Counted from the first letter of the stretch, positions 38,050-45,451 are shown. The stretch: 64,000 nt of DNA from Clostridia bacterium (GCA_017461985.1 JAFTSA010000010.1:1-64000), one strand, 5' to 3'. Numbers and translations: made by a program. The notes: generated from the sequence alone by a model not told the origin.

Positions 38050-38457
38050 TTAGCCGTTAAACTTGACGGTTGCCATACCAGTGATGACAACTGTGCCGTC
38101 TTGTTTTGTGCATGTTGTATTCAATTTGATGATTTTTTTGTCTTCGCGAATTTCTGCGATTTCAACTTCTGCCTTCACGTCGTCGCCAAGGAAGACGGGT
38201 GCTGTGAAGCGGAGTTCTTGTCCAAGATAAATTGTGCCGGGGCCGGGAAGTTTGTTTGCAAGAACTGCAGAGATGAGGCCTGATGTCAAAATGCCGTGGA
38301 CTATACGCTTTCCAAAGATGGTTTCCTTTGCGTAGCCATCACTCATGTGGATAGGATTGACGTCCAGGCTGATGCCTGCAAATGCTGTCACGTCTGCTGC
38401 TGTAAAGGTCTTTTGCACGGATGCTTTTTGACCAACTTTCAATTCGCTAAATGTCAT
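38050..38457 (-). CDS. MaoC/PhaJ-type (R)-specific enoyl-CoA hydratase
   Basis: A 135-residue hot-dog-fold protein. The catalytic loop AFAGISLDVNPIHMSDGYAK contains the Asp-His pair of (R)-hydratases, and IVHGILTSGLISAVL is the next conserved segment. It hydrates trans-2-enoyl-CoA to (R)-3-hydroxyacyl-CoA, the stereoisomer that FabG-type reductases make. It is the promoter-proximal gene of the cluster (CGGAGG site, 38467-38472). No crotonase or S-specific dehydrogenase is in the window. Confidence 0.92.
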   Translation of the reverse strand: MTFSELKVGQKASVQKTFTAADVTAFAGISLDVNPIHMSDGYAKETIFGKRIVHGILTSGLISAVLANKLPGPGTIYLGQELRFTAPVFLGDDVKAEVEIAEIREDKKIIKLNTTCTKQDGTVVITGMATVKFNG

Positions 38458-38480
38458 TTTGTTTTCCTCCGATTTCTAAA

Positions 38481-38501
38481 AATATGAATAATGTTCATAT
38501 T
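38481..38501. promoter_or_regulatory. Second inverted repeat, candidate TetR operator
   Basis: AATATGAA and TTCATATT are separated by 5 bp, just downstream of the predicted transcription start (about 38507) and before the maoC ribosome site. It differs from the spacer palindrome, so two proteins or a degenerate site are possible. Confidence 0.55.
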
Positions 38502-38513
38502 ATTGTTGTCTAT

Positions 38514-38542
38514 ATTATATAACATAAATGTTATGAATTCAA
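38514..38542 (-). promoter_or_regulatory. Promoter of the acyl-CoA/LIV cluster with an operator in its spacer
   Basis: Minus strand: TTGAAT (38542-38537), 17-nt spacer, TATAAT (38519-38514). The spacer is almost filled by the perfect inverted repeat ATAACAT-TT-ATGTTAT (38519-38534). A repressor bound here would block RNA polymerase; the divergent TetR gene is the obvious candidate. Confidence 0.75.
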
Positions 38543-38643
38543 TACAAAATTTAAAATTTGTTGAATATTTCTTAACTTTTTTTGGAAATCCTTTGGATTT
38601 CTCCTCTTTTTGAAGAAAATTTGAGGCAACTTCAAGCTTACGT

Positions 38644-38672
38644 TTGTAAAAATCGGGGTTTTGTTGTATAAT
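38644..38672 (+). promoter_or_regulatory. Promoter of the TetR gene
   Basis: TTGTAA, 17-nt spacer, TATAAT. The -10 box overlaps an upstream in-frame ATG (38671), which rules that codon out as the start. Confidence 0.7.
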
Positions 38673-38703
38673 GACTGCGTACAAAACCACAAAGGAAAGC
38701 GCT

Positions 38704-39315
38704 ATGTCAAACGAATTTACATCGAAAGGCTACAACTCTCCCAAGACCAAGATCGGTCAACAAAAAATGGACGTCCTCATTTCTTCTGCAGAGGAGCTTT
38801 TTGCAAAGAACGGTTTTTACGACACCTCCGTTGCTGACATCTGCAAACACGCTCAAACTGCAGTGGGCACTTTCTATATCTATTTCAAGACGAAAACCGA
38901 CGTCTATCGTTGTCTGCTTGACAAATATCAAAGAGCAATCAAGGAGCATCTTGACGAAAGCATCAAGGGTTGCACCACCAGATATGAAAAAGAGCGCCAA
39001 GGCATAAAGGCCTTTGTGAAGTATGCCCTTCAAAACCCCACCGCATACAACGTCATTTGGGGTAGTCTTTCAATTGATGAAAAACTCTTCCACGACTACT
39101 ACGTTTCCTTTGCAGCAAGCTATGCCCGCTCCCTCTCAAAGGACGCAGAGGGCGTCAGTGGCACGGACTACACTTCTCTTGCCTATTTGCTTATGGGCAT
39201 CTCCAACTTCTTGGGGCTGAGAGCAATCTTTGAAAATATGACCGACGAGCAAATCGACGAGATGATTGACTCCACCATTATGCCCGCCCTTTCAAGCGGC
39301 TTCATCAAGGCATAA
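38704..39315 (+). CDS. TetR-family transcriptional regulator
   Basis: A 203-residue one-component repressor. The N-terminal helix-turn-helix is clear (AEELFAKNGFYDTSVADICKHA then AVGTFYIYFKTKTDVY, about residues 20-65); the C-terminal ligand-binding domain is unassigned. It is transcribed away from the maoC-acd-etf-thl-fabG-liv cluster with a 246-bp shared control region that contains two inverted repeats. By family habit the ligand is likely an acyl-CoA or the imported acid. Start ATG 38704 after AAAGGAAAG. Confidence 0.92.
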   Translation: MSNEFTSKGYNSPKTKIGQQKMDVLISSAEELFAKNGFYDTSVADICKHAQTAVGTFYIYFKTKTDVYRCLLDKYQRAIKEHLDESIKGCTTRYEKERQGIKAFVKYALQNPTAYNVIWGSLSIDEKLFHDYYVSFAASYARSLSKDAEGVSGTDYTSLAYLLMGISNFLGLRAIFENMTDEQIDEMIDSTIMPALSSGFIKA

Positions 39316-39408
39316 TCAAGGTCAAAAATCGGTTGAATTTTGTTCATATTTTTTGAAAATAATTCAACCTTGAACGGTATTGTTTCAACATTAGACTATA
39401 TTGCAATT

Positions 39409-39437
39409 AAAACGGCGGAAAATCGCCGTTTTTTCTT
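39409..39437 (+). terminator. Terminator of the TetR gene
   Basis: AAAACGGCG pairs with CGCCGTTTT around GAAAAT, followed by further T residues. Confidence 0.85.
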
Positions 39438-39477
39438 TGTTTTTTGAGGTTTTAACCCCTAAAACCGTAGTTCTATC

Positions 39478-39506
39478 TTGACTAACTCATATAAATATGA
39501 GAAAAT
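39478..39506 (+). promoter_or_regulatory. Candidate promoter/operator of the GPH symporter gene
   Basis: TTGACT (39478-39483), 17-nt spacer, GAAAAT. The spacer contains the perfect repeat CTCATAT-AA-ATATGAG (39486-39501), the same layout as at the acyl-CoA promoter but with a different sequence. The -10 box is weak. Confidence 0.45.
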
Positions 39507-39575
39507 ATCTTTTGGTTGTAAAATAATAACCGCTCCCTTTTGCCAAAGGCTGGGCGGAAAATAAAGGAGAAAATT

Positions 39576-41246
39576 ATGGCAAAATTCCAAAGAAAACCCA
39601 TTCAGTATGATGAACGTGGTTTCCGCAAATTTGGATGGATGGACAAGCTTGCATACGCCGCTGGTGACTTCGGTTGCAATATGAGTTTCGCACTCAAGAG
39701 CACCCACCAAACTTTCTGGCTCGTGTATATGCTTTTGGACAGCAACCTGTTGTCAATCCTCGTCCTCATCACCCAAATTTGGGACGCTATCAATGACCCC
39801 CTCATTGGTGCACTCATCGACGCAGACAGACGCAAATATCGTCTTGGCAAGTTCAAGAGTTATATCTTGCTTGGCGCAATAGGCCTTACATTTGCGGGTG
39901 CTCTGTCCTTCCTCCCCGTGCCCACCGCAGACACTTGGCTGAAAGCCGTGCTGTTCATACTGGGCTACGTGTTCTGGGACGCATTCTACACCGTGGCAAA
40001 CGTGCCTTACGGCTCAATGCTCTCACTGGTTTCAAACAACGAAGGCGAAAAGGCACAGCTGTCAACTTGGCGTTCAATCGGCTCAATGATTGGCAATATG
40101 TTCCCTATGATGATCCTGCCCACAATCATGTGGAAAGACATCGCATATGATGGAACAGGTGTTGTTCAAGGCGTTGCAGACAAGTTCTTCCACACTCACC
40201 CCGAAACAGGCGAAGCATACAAGATTGGTGACTTGATGATCAACCCCGACACAATGGAGCCTTTCCAAGAATTGCAAGGTATGACCGTCTTCATCGTGGC
40301 AATCGTCATGGGCGTCCTCGGTCTTCTCGCATTCCTGTTTATGATCAAGAAGATCACCCTCCGCGTTGACGAATCCTCAGTGAAAGTGGGCGAAGGACAA
40401 GGCAAATTCAACATCCTTGTGGCAGCAAAAAATTTCTTCACCAACCGTCCCGCAATCGGTGCAACTCTTGCCGCAATGGGTATGTTCCTTGGCATGAACT
40501 CCGCATCAACCGCCACAAGCATTATGTTTGCAACCTACTTTGGCATGCCCAAACTGTCAGGCATCGCATCAGCAATCGGCTTTGTGCCTATGCTCATCTT
40601 CATGCCCTTCATCAAGAAGATCGTCACCAAGTACGGCAAAAAGGAAGCATCCGTGGTTGGCACTTTGGTGTCCTGCGCAGGCGCACTCCTTATGTTCGTC
40701 TTCCCCGCAATCCCCAACAGAACAGTGGGTATGGTCATGTACATCCTCGCCCTTTCAATCTTCGGCATCGGTATGGGCACTTACACCTGTGTGTCTTGGG
40801 CACTTATGGCTGACGCAATCGACTACAATGAATGGAAAACCGGCAAGCGTGAAGAAGGCACGGTCTATTCACTGCACAGCTTCTTCCGTAAACTGGCACA
40901 AGGTGTTGGACCCACAATCGTCATCGCACTTATGGGCGTCCTGGGCTACGTATCAGCCAACGGTGTCAACGGTCAAACTCCCGAAACCGCAAAGAATATG
41001 TGCTGGCTGGTGGCAGGTCTCTACTGCGTGTCTGCTCTGTTTATGATTGTCGGCATCGGCGTCATCTACAACCTGAACAAGAAGACCACCGACAAGATGT
41101 ATGCAGACCTTTCTGCAAAGCGTGAAGCAGTAGCTCAACAAGCAGCAATCGATGCAGCACCCGAAGTTGAAACAGTCTTTGAAGATGCTCCTGAAGCAGT
41201 GGGATCAGCAGACGTCGTCGCAGAAGACACAACAACCGAAGAATAA
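39576..41246 (+). CDS. GPH-family (MelB-like) sugar:cation symporter
   Basis: A 556-residue membrane transporter with about twelve helices of the glycoside-pentoside-hexuronide:cation symporter family. The MelB-type signature is clear near the N-terminus: WDAINDPLIGALIDAD then RRKYRLGKFKSYIL. Two insertions make it longer than the usual 450-480: a loop around residues 190-230 and an acidic C-terminal tail of about 50 residues. Substrate cannot be inferred and no glycosidase is adjacent. Start is ATG 39576 with AAAGGAGA; an upstream in-frame TTG has no ribosome site. Confidence 0.92.
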   Translation: MAKFQRKPIQYDERGFRKFGWMDKLAYAAGDFGCNMSFALKSTHQTFWLVYMLLDSNLLSILVLITQIWDAINDPLIGALIDADRRKYRLGKFKSYILLGAIGLTFAGALSFLPVPTADTWLKAVLFILGYVFWDAFYTVANVPYGSMLSLVSNNEGEKAQLSTWRSIGSMIGNMFPMMILPTIMWKDIAYDGTGVVQGVADKFFHTHPETGEAYKIGDLMINPDTMEPFQELQGMTVFIVAIVMGVLGLLAFLFMIKKITLRVDESSVKVGEGQGKFNILVAAKNFFTNRPAIGATLAAMGMFLGMNSASTATSIMFATYFGMPKLSGIASAIGFVPMLIFMPFIKKIVTKYGKKEASVVGTLVSCAGALLMFVFPAIPNRTVGMVMYILALSIFGIGMGTYTCVSWALMADAIDYNEWKTGKREEGTVYSLHSFFRKLAQGVGPTIVIALMGVLGYVSANGVNGQTPETAKNMCWLVAGLYCVSALFMIVGIGVIYNLNKKTTDKMYADLSAKREAVAQQAAIDAAPEVETVFEDAPEAVGSADVVAEDTTTEE

Positions 41247-41267
41247 CCAAATCAACACTTTACAAAT

Positions 41268-41300
41268 CAAAAAACGGCACGTTATGTGCCGTTTTTGTTT
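41268..41300 (+). terminator. Terminator of the GPH symporter gene
   Basis: AAAACGGCAC pairs with GTGCCGTTTT around GTTAT, followed by TGTTTT. It also lies just downstream of the converging YjbR-like gene. Confidence 0.85.
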
Positions 41301-41325
41301 TGTTCCTTCTGTTTCCGCCCCTCAA

Positions 41326-41724
41326 TTATTCTGCCAATTTTGTCGGTTTTTCCCCTCGTTTTTTGAGGGCTTTTGCTGTCAAATTGACACTCATATCAAG
41401 CAGTTTTTCGGTGAGTTCGCGGTCGGTATTTTCGTCCAAAATCACACTTATCCAGTGTTCTTTGTTCATGTGATAAGCAGGATAAACGCCTCTCTCTTGA
41501 CGGACAAAATAAGCGATGTCTGTGTCGCATTTCAGGTTGACCACGTCCACTTCACCCTCTCCGTCAACACCAAATTTGCCCCTATCCAAGGTCATGATGA
41601 CAGCAAACCACTTCTTGTTGCCCTCGTGTCTAAACACTGAAAAACTGGGGTATTTCATCCACGGTTTCTCCCCCGTCACCCCATACTTTTCCTCGATTAA
41701 ACTTTCAATCTCCAACCTAGTCAT
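41326..41724 (-). CDS. MmcQ/YjbR-family protein
   Basis: A 132-residue cytosolic protein of the MmcQ/YjbR family (CyaY-like fold, often annotated as DNA-binding without firm proof). Typical parts are the N-terminal helix, KWFAVIM, VNLKCDTDIAYFVRQERGVYPAYHMNKEHWISV, where the last tract (PAYHMNKxHW) is the family signature. It starts 3 nt after the TfoX-like gene and the two are co-transcribed. Role unknown. Confidence 0.85.
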   Translation of the reverse strand: MTRLEIESLIEEKYGVTGEKPWMKYPSFSVFRHEGNKKWFAVIMTLDRGKFGVDGEGEVDVVNLKCDTDIAYFVRQERGVYPAYHMNKEHWISVILDENTDRELTEKLLDMSVNLTAKALKKRGEKPTKLAE

Positions 41725-41727
41725 AGC

Positions 41728-42015
41728 CTACTCTCTTGTCACTTCTTCAATGACCTTTGACAGTCTTTCACCATCATCTACAAAGTCGCAAAGCAACATC
41801 ATTTTTGCCCCAGGATACGGCAATGCCAGCCCTGCCCGAGGCATCATTTTTTTCGCTTTTTCCGTAGGCTTAAACAGCAACCTGTCGTCATAAATCCCGC
41901 CAAACAAAACGCCGTTTGCGTAGAGCAAATATTCTCCCATCATCTTCTTATAGGACAATTCCACTCTACCAGTCTGCTCCAAGACATATTCAAGATATTC
42001 CCTGCTGGACGCCAT
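41728..42015 (-). CDS. TfoX N-terminal-domain protein
   Basis: A 95-residue protein equal to the N-terminal domain of TfoX/Sxy: KKMMGEYLLYANGVLFGGIYDDRLLFK is the diagnostic part (usually RKMFGxYGLY). The single-domain form is common in Firmicutes and has no proven role; the competence function of Sxy in gamma-proteobacteria cannot be transferred. The start is ATG 42015 after GAGAGG; an in-frame TTG two codons earlier is less likely. Operon with the YjbR-like gene. Confidence 0.85.
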   Translation of the reverse strand: MASSREYLEYVLEQTGRVELSYKKMMGEYLLYANGVLFGGIYDDRLLFKPTEKAKKMMPRAGLALPYPGAKMMLLCDFVDDGERLSKVIEEVTRE

Positions 42016-42087
42016 CTTCAACCTCTCGTATTTATCAATCTAATTCTACATCAACCCTCACTGGTTTTCAACACCTATTGCACAAAA

Positions 42088-42111
42088 AAAGAGCCGTTTT
42101 ATCGGCTCTTT
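42088..42111 (-). terminator. Terminator-like hairpin next to the tRNA remnant
   Basis: AAAGAGCCG pairs with CGGCTCTTT around TTTTAT; on the minus strand it follows the CCA of the tRNA fragment and runs into T7. Confidence 0.7.
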
Positions 42112-42210
42112 GGCGTTCCCACGGGGAATCATAAGGAACGAAGTGACGGAATAGCGAGGAAGTGAGCTTGCTCACAAGCCGCGCGTCAGCCCGAACTAGC
42201 CCTTAGGAGG
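42111..42210 (-). repeat. tRNA-Arg 3' end with inserted palindromic element, copy 1 (left edge of island)
   Basis: 42111-42130 is nearly identical to the last 20 nt of the intact tRNA-Arg gene, including encoded CCA; 42191-42210 matches its anticodon arm. Between them, in place of 5 nt of the T arm, are about 60 nt with the hairpin GTGAGC-TT-GCTCAC. The first 86 bp (42111-42196) align with 45156-45242 at roughly 85% identity by eye, giving direct repeats around the HEPN island. The tRNA copy cannot be functional. Confidence 0.7.
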
Positions 42211-42343
42211 ATGTATCTGACCTTAATGTAGGATTTGCAAAACATCTAAAATGCATATTTTGCACGATTTTCGCCGCTTGCTCGCCGTATTTTGCGTAAT
42301 TTTCACGCCGTTTAATAACTTTTATAGCGTTCAAAAAACCAAG
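42211..42343. other. Intergenic stretch without a recognisable gene
   Basis: Between the tRNA remnant and the terminator of the first HEPN gene I see only AT-rich sequence with no ribosome site or conserved frame. Confidence 0.5.
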
Positions 42344-42375
42344 GCAACCAAAAAGGTCACCAAACTTGGTGACCT
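42344..42375 (-). terminator. Terminator of the 42.4-kb HEPN gene
   Basis: AGGTCACC pairs with GGTGACCT around a six-base loop (42354-42375), followed on the minus strand by T5. Confidence 0.8.
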
Positions 42376-42380
42376 AAGGT

Positions 42381-43625
42381 TTATAAGTTTTTAAAATAAA
42401 CTTCCACTTCGTGCCCGCTTTTCTCTTTCATATCTAACAGTAATTGACGGAAATTCCAATATGCAAGTCCTTGGACATTTAGACAAGCAAAAATTTTTCT
42501 ATCGAAGTATCGTCTAATAGAATAATAGGTAGGCACGACATAATATTCATCATAATCACGCCTAGCGTAAAATTCGCAAATTTCTTCATAGTTAAAGGTT
42601 TCTATTTTCTGTGGCGCTCCAGTAAAACATAACCCTTCCAAATGCCTTCCACTAAACTCATCAACATGAAGATAGTTTTTATAGTCTTCTTCAACAGTAT
42701 CATCGTCAGACTCAAACATTAAGATAGGTGAAGCGTTTTTAGTGACTTCAGGAATATACAAAATTAAACTTTTGAATTTAAACCTAAAATCACTTTTATT
42801 GTCTTTTGTCCATAAAGAAAAATGAGTTTCATCCAAAATTTTAATTTCTGTGTTACCAGAGCAACACCCATCAAACATATCCATGCCAAACTGCAACCCT
42901 GAACGGTTTAGTATGTTTACAAACTTTTTTGCAAGTGCCAAATCTGTAATTCTCGCTATTTCATTCTGTCCTAATGATAATCCTATTTCTTCTATTGCTT
43001 GCTTAAACACTTGTGTTGTCTTTTTCTTAAGTTCCATGCCATGAGTAGTTAAGAATGCCATGTAAGCATCATAATTACGGACTAATTCACTATAACCTGT
43101 TAGCGTTTTATATCGCTCCCCAATAGCTTTATAGAATAAAATATCTAAATCATTTAATAACGACTGGAATATATCAGTCAGCACAGCATCGTCTATATTT
43201 AATTCAGCATGAGTTAAAGCGTTTCTTACTTTATTAAGTTTCTTTAATTTGTCAATTAATGGCTTCTGCATTTGTAAGTCGCAAATTTTTTCAACTCGGT
43301 TAAGAGCTTCTTCATAAGTAATTGTATGAATAGGACTCCATTCACAAAAATCAAAGATATTACAAGAAGGGTCCTTTTTTTGTTTTTGATACGCCTCCAA
43401 GTAAGCATTATCTATTTTTGATATAATAAAAAGTTCGTTTACCTGTCTTAATATAAATTTTAACAATATTTCTACCCCATGATGAGTAAATAATATTGCA
43501 TGCTTAAGATCCAAGTAATCAGCTTTTTGGGGTGATTTTTCGACTGTGTTTTTTTCAAATTCTAAGAAGGAAGCAAAACCCATTTCCAAAGAATCCATCC
43601 CATTTTCCAATAAATCAATTTTCAT
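42381..43625 (-). CDS. HEPN-like accessory protein, putative defence RNase
   Basis: A 414-residue soluble protein. Residues 35-170 have the look of a HEPN domain: DLKHAILFTHHGVEILLKFILR in the first helices and KVRNALTHAEL with the RX4H catalytic motif (Arg134, His139). The C-terminal ~230 residues are unassigned. HEPN proteins are often RNases of toxin-antitoxin, abortive-infection or CRISPR systems. Base and codon use is much more AT-rich than the flanking genes, and it lies inside a tRNA-flanked island, which supports recent transfer. ATG at 43625; an AGG-type site is weak. Confidence 0.7.
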   Translation of the reverse strand: MKIDLLENGMDSLEMGFASFLEFEKNTVEKSPQKADYLDLKHAILFTHHGVEILLKFILRQVNELFIISKIDNAYLEAYQKQKKDPSCNIFDFCEWSPIHTITYEEALNRVEKICDLQMQKPLIDKLKKLNKVRNALTHAELNIDDAVLTDIFQSLLNDLDILFYKAIGERYKTLTGYSELVRNYDAYMAFLTTHGMELKKKTTQVFKQAIEEIGLSLGQNEIARITDLALAKKFVNILNRSGLQFGMDMFDGCCSGNTEIKILDETHFSLWTKDNKSDFRFKFKSLILYIPEVTKNASPILMFESDDDTVEEDYKNYLHVDEFSGRHLEGLCFTGAPQKIETFNYEEICEFYARRDYDEYYVVPTYYSIRRYFDRKIFACLNVQGLAYWNFRQLLLDMKEKSGHEVEVYFKNL

Positions 43626-43760
43626 TTCGTCCTCCGTAGAATAAACAGAAAATTTAAAAGATTATTCTATTACATACAAACGAAAAAATCAAGCGCTTTC
43701 GCTGGGCTCTTAAAAACCTTTGCAGTATACTTTGCTTAACAATAATATATGGAGGCAAAA

Positions 43761-44018
43761 ATGGCAGGTATAAGCAAACGACCTAGTAAAAGCGGTATGA
43801 CCTACCGAATACAGGTAAAAATCAAGGACAAAGGTAGCGAAAAAAATAAGCGCACCATACGGTCGGTTCTCGCTACGGCAAAAAAACAACGATTGATAGC
43901 CGATAATTACGCTAGCGCCGACTACATATCCTTCCCCAAAAACTGGAAGAGATATTCGACTGAGCATAATGACCCTATAGTACACCGGTGTGCTCATTTT
44001 TTATTGGCCTTTTTCTAA
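43761..44018 (+). pseudogene. Remnant of a phage-type integrase (N-terminal arm)
   Basis: An 85-codon frame with a good GGAGG site. The first ~40 residues (MAGISKRPSKSGMTYRIQVK) resemble the arm-type DNA-binding N-terminus of tyrosine integrases of the SAM-like, AP2-like group. After about residue 45 the sequence no longer looks like any integrase, and the core-binding and catalytic domains are absent downstream, so the gene is truncated or frameshifted. It is the only mobility gene of the island. Confidence 0.5.
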
Positions 44019-44106
44019 AGAAAGTCTTTAGATATGCGAAGAGCCTACTTGATTAAATTTTTTATTTGTGGTATAACGATAAAAATCCCGCTCAAGGGGA
44101 ATTTTT

Positions 44107-44196
44107 ATGGCAGTAAGTTACGATAAATTGTCAGATAAGAGCAAAAGAATTATTCCGACTACCCTTGTTTACATACCAGATATTAAAGTTGATTAA
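44107..44196 (+). CDS. Short open frame ahead of the second HEPN gene
   Basis: 29 codons beginning MAVSYDKLSDKSKR, with a strong AAGGGGAA site 5 nt before the ATG and ending 11 nt before the next gene. The first eight residues resemble the start of small XRE-type regulators (MAVSYxKL), but the rest does not. It may be a leader peptide, or a truncated regulator or antitoxin. Confidence 0.3.
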   Translation: MAVSYDKLSDKSKRIIPTTLVYIPDIKVD

Positions 44197-44207
44197 ATTG
44201 CACAACA

Positions 44208-45122
44208 ATGACTAAAATTCAAGAATATAAAATTGAGCCCATATATGCTAGCGGAGATTATGGCCGTCAAGCAATTATTTTAAGGGATAAAATTTTGAGT
44301 GATGCCAAATTACTACCTGAAGATAGTAAAACAGATGAAAATAAATGGGAATGGCGTAATTTTTACCAAAATGTTTATATTTACTGGTACTTAATTTTAC
44401 AAGACATGTTTGAAGGTGCTCTTGTGGCATCCATGGCTGATAATACCGCAAACGAAAATGCTGGATGGTTTACATATCCACGAAAATACCGAATTCATTT
44501 GGGTAATGCTGACGACTATAAAACTATAGATGAATATAACGCTGCCGTATACAACAAATATTTTGATAGTTTTTTCAGTTTTACTGTTTCTTCTGAATTA
44601 GTAAACAAATATTTTATAGAAGCGAAAACCACCTATAAGGAAGGTAAATATTACTGCACCGCTTGTGCTCTTTTTCCTATTATTGAGCATTATTCTAGGC
44701 TACTATCCGCATATTCGAGCGAAGACGGCAATTTTACTCAAAAGACCGCATTAAATGCGATTTTAGAAAGAATACCCAAGTGGCCAAGTGTTCCGTCCAT
44801 CAGCATAGACTATTTCACCAACGAGTATCGTAAAATTAAAGACTTTATGCTGGATAATTATTATAAGCGTTCTAAGCAAGAAGACCCAGAACCACAATTT
44901 ATTTGTAGGCATAGGTTATTACACGGTATAATAACACGTGATATAACAGAATCGGATTGTTTAAGGTTATTCCTAATAATTAGAAGTTTTTCATATTTAG
45001 AACGTTTATTTGTCGCAGCGGAAAAATTGATAAAATATAACAGTTTGACTTTACAAACAGAAGATCGGTTACTTTTCGACGATGAAGAATATGAAAAAAT
45101 AATAGCAGATTTATTACAATAA
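44208..45122 (+). CDS. HEPN-like accessory protein with RX4H motif
   Basis: A 304-residue soluble protein, unlike the other HEPN protein of the island in sequence. The stretch AKTTYKEGKYYCTACALFPIIEHYSRLLS (139-167) resembles helix 1-2 of Abi/Apea-like HEPN proteins, and CRHRLLHGI carries Arg234 and His239 in the RX4H arrangement with the common trailing glycine. No ribosome site precedes the ATG at 44208, so it may depend on the short frame 11 nt upstream. AT-rich composition like its island neighbour. Role as a defence RNase is inference. Confidence 0.68.
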   Translation: MTKIQEYKIEPIYASGDYGRQAIILRDKILSDAKLLPEDSKTDENKWEWRNFYQNVYIYWYLILQDMFEGALVASMADNTANENAGWFTYPRKYRIHLGNADDYKTIDEYNAAVYNKYFDSFFSFTVSSELVNKYFIEAKTTYKEGKYYCTACALFPIIEHYSRLLSAYSSEDGNFTQKTALNAILERIPKWPSVPSISIDYFTNEYRKIKDFMLDNYYKRSKQEDPEPQFICRHRLLHGIITRDITESDCLRLFLIIRSFSYLERLFVAAEKLIKYNSLTLQTEDRLLFDDEEYEKIIADLLQ

Positions 45123-45128
45123 AAGCAA

Positions 45129-45156
45129 AAAACGGCCGAGAAATCGGTCGTTTTTT
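45129..45156 (+). terminator. Terminator of the 44.2-kb HEPN gene
   Basis: AACGGCCG pairs with CGGTCGTT (one G-U pair on the plus strand, a mismatch on the minus), followed by T6. Confidence 0.75.
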
Positions 45157-45255
45157 GGTGTTCCCACAGGGAATCGTAAGGAACGAAGTGACGGAATAGC
45201 AAGGCGATGGGCTTGCTCACAAAGCCCAGCGTCAGCCCGAACGTCGGGGTTCTGC
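45156..45255 (-). repeat. tRNA-Arg 3' end with inserted palindromic element, copy 2 (right edge of island)
   Basis: TGGTGTTCCCACAGGGAATC (45156-45175) copies the tRNA-Arg 3' end with CCA, followed by the same ~60-nt element as copy 1, with changes in its hairpin (GGGCTT...AAGCCC). It lies in the same orientation as copy 1 and as the intact tRNA gene 70 bp further on. Confidence 0.7.
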
Positions 45256-45299
45256 AACGGAGTTGCGTGCGGTTGGCAAACAGCACTATTCCCTGAAAA

Positions 45300-45326
45300 G
45301 AAAAAACGACGGAATGTCCGTCGTTT
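45300..45326 (-). terminator. Terminator of the tRNA-Arg gene
   Basis: AAAACGACGGA pairs with TCCGTCGTTTT around a three-base tip; on the minus strand it begins right after the tRNA CCA and ends in T6. Confidence 0.8.
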
Positions 45327-45401
45327 TGGCGTTCCCACAGGGAATCGAACCCCGAACTAGCCCTTAGGAGGGGCTTGTTATATCCGTTTAACTATGAGAA
45401 C
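45327..45401 (-). tRNA. trnR-CCU: tRNA-Arg (anticodon CCU)
   Basis: A complete 75-nt cloverleaf on the minus strand: acceptor stem GTTCTCA/TGGGAAC with one T-G pair, 4-bp D stem GTTA/TAAC, anticodon stem AGCCC/GGGCT with loop CTCCTAA (anticodon CCT), T stem CGGGG/CCCTG with loop TTCGATT, discriminator G and an encoded CCA. tRNA-Arg(CCU) genes are frequent integration sites of tyrosine-integrase elements, which fits the neighbouring island. Confidence 0.95.
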
Positions 45402-45422
45402 AAATCATTTATTGCGAGGTGA

Positions 45423-45451
45423 ATTATACGCCAAATTTGAGGTGCTGTCAA
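45423..45451 (-). promoter_or_regulatory. Promoter of tRNA-Arg
   Basis: Minus strand: perfect TTGACA (45451-45446), 17-nt spacer, perfect TATAAT (45428-45423), 21 bp before the tRNA 5' end. Confidence 0.9.

Noticed and set aside
42111-42210. Intact second tRNA-Arg gene
   Set aside because: The T arm is broken by about 60 nt and the acceptor 5' half and D arm are missing.
44107-44196. Antitoxin of a type II toxin-antitoxin pair with the 44.2-kb HEPN gene
   Set aside because: At 29 residues, with similarity to regulators only in the first eight, the frame is too short to call an antitoxin; kept only as a possible small frame.
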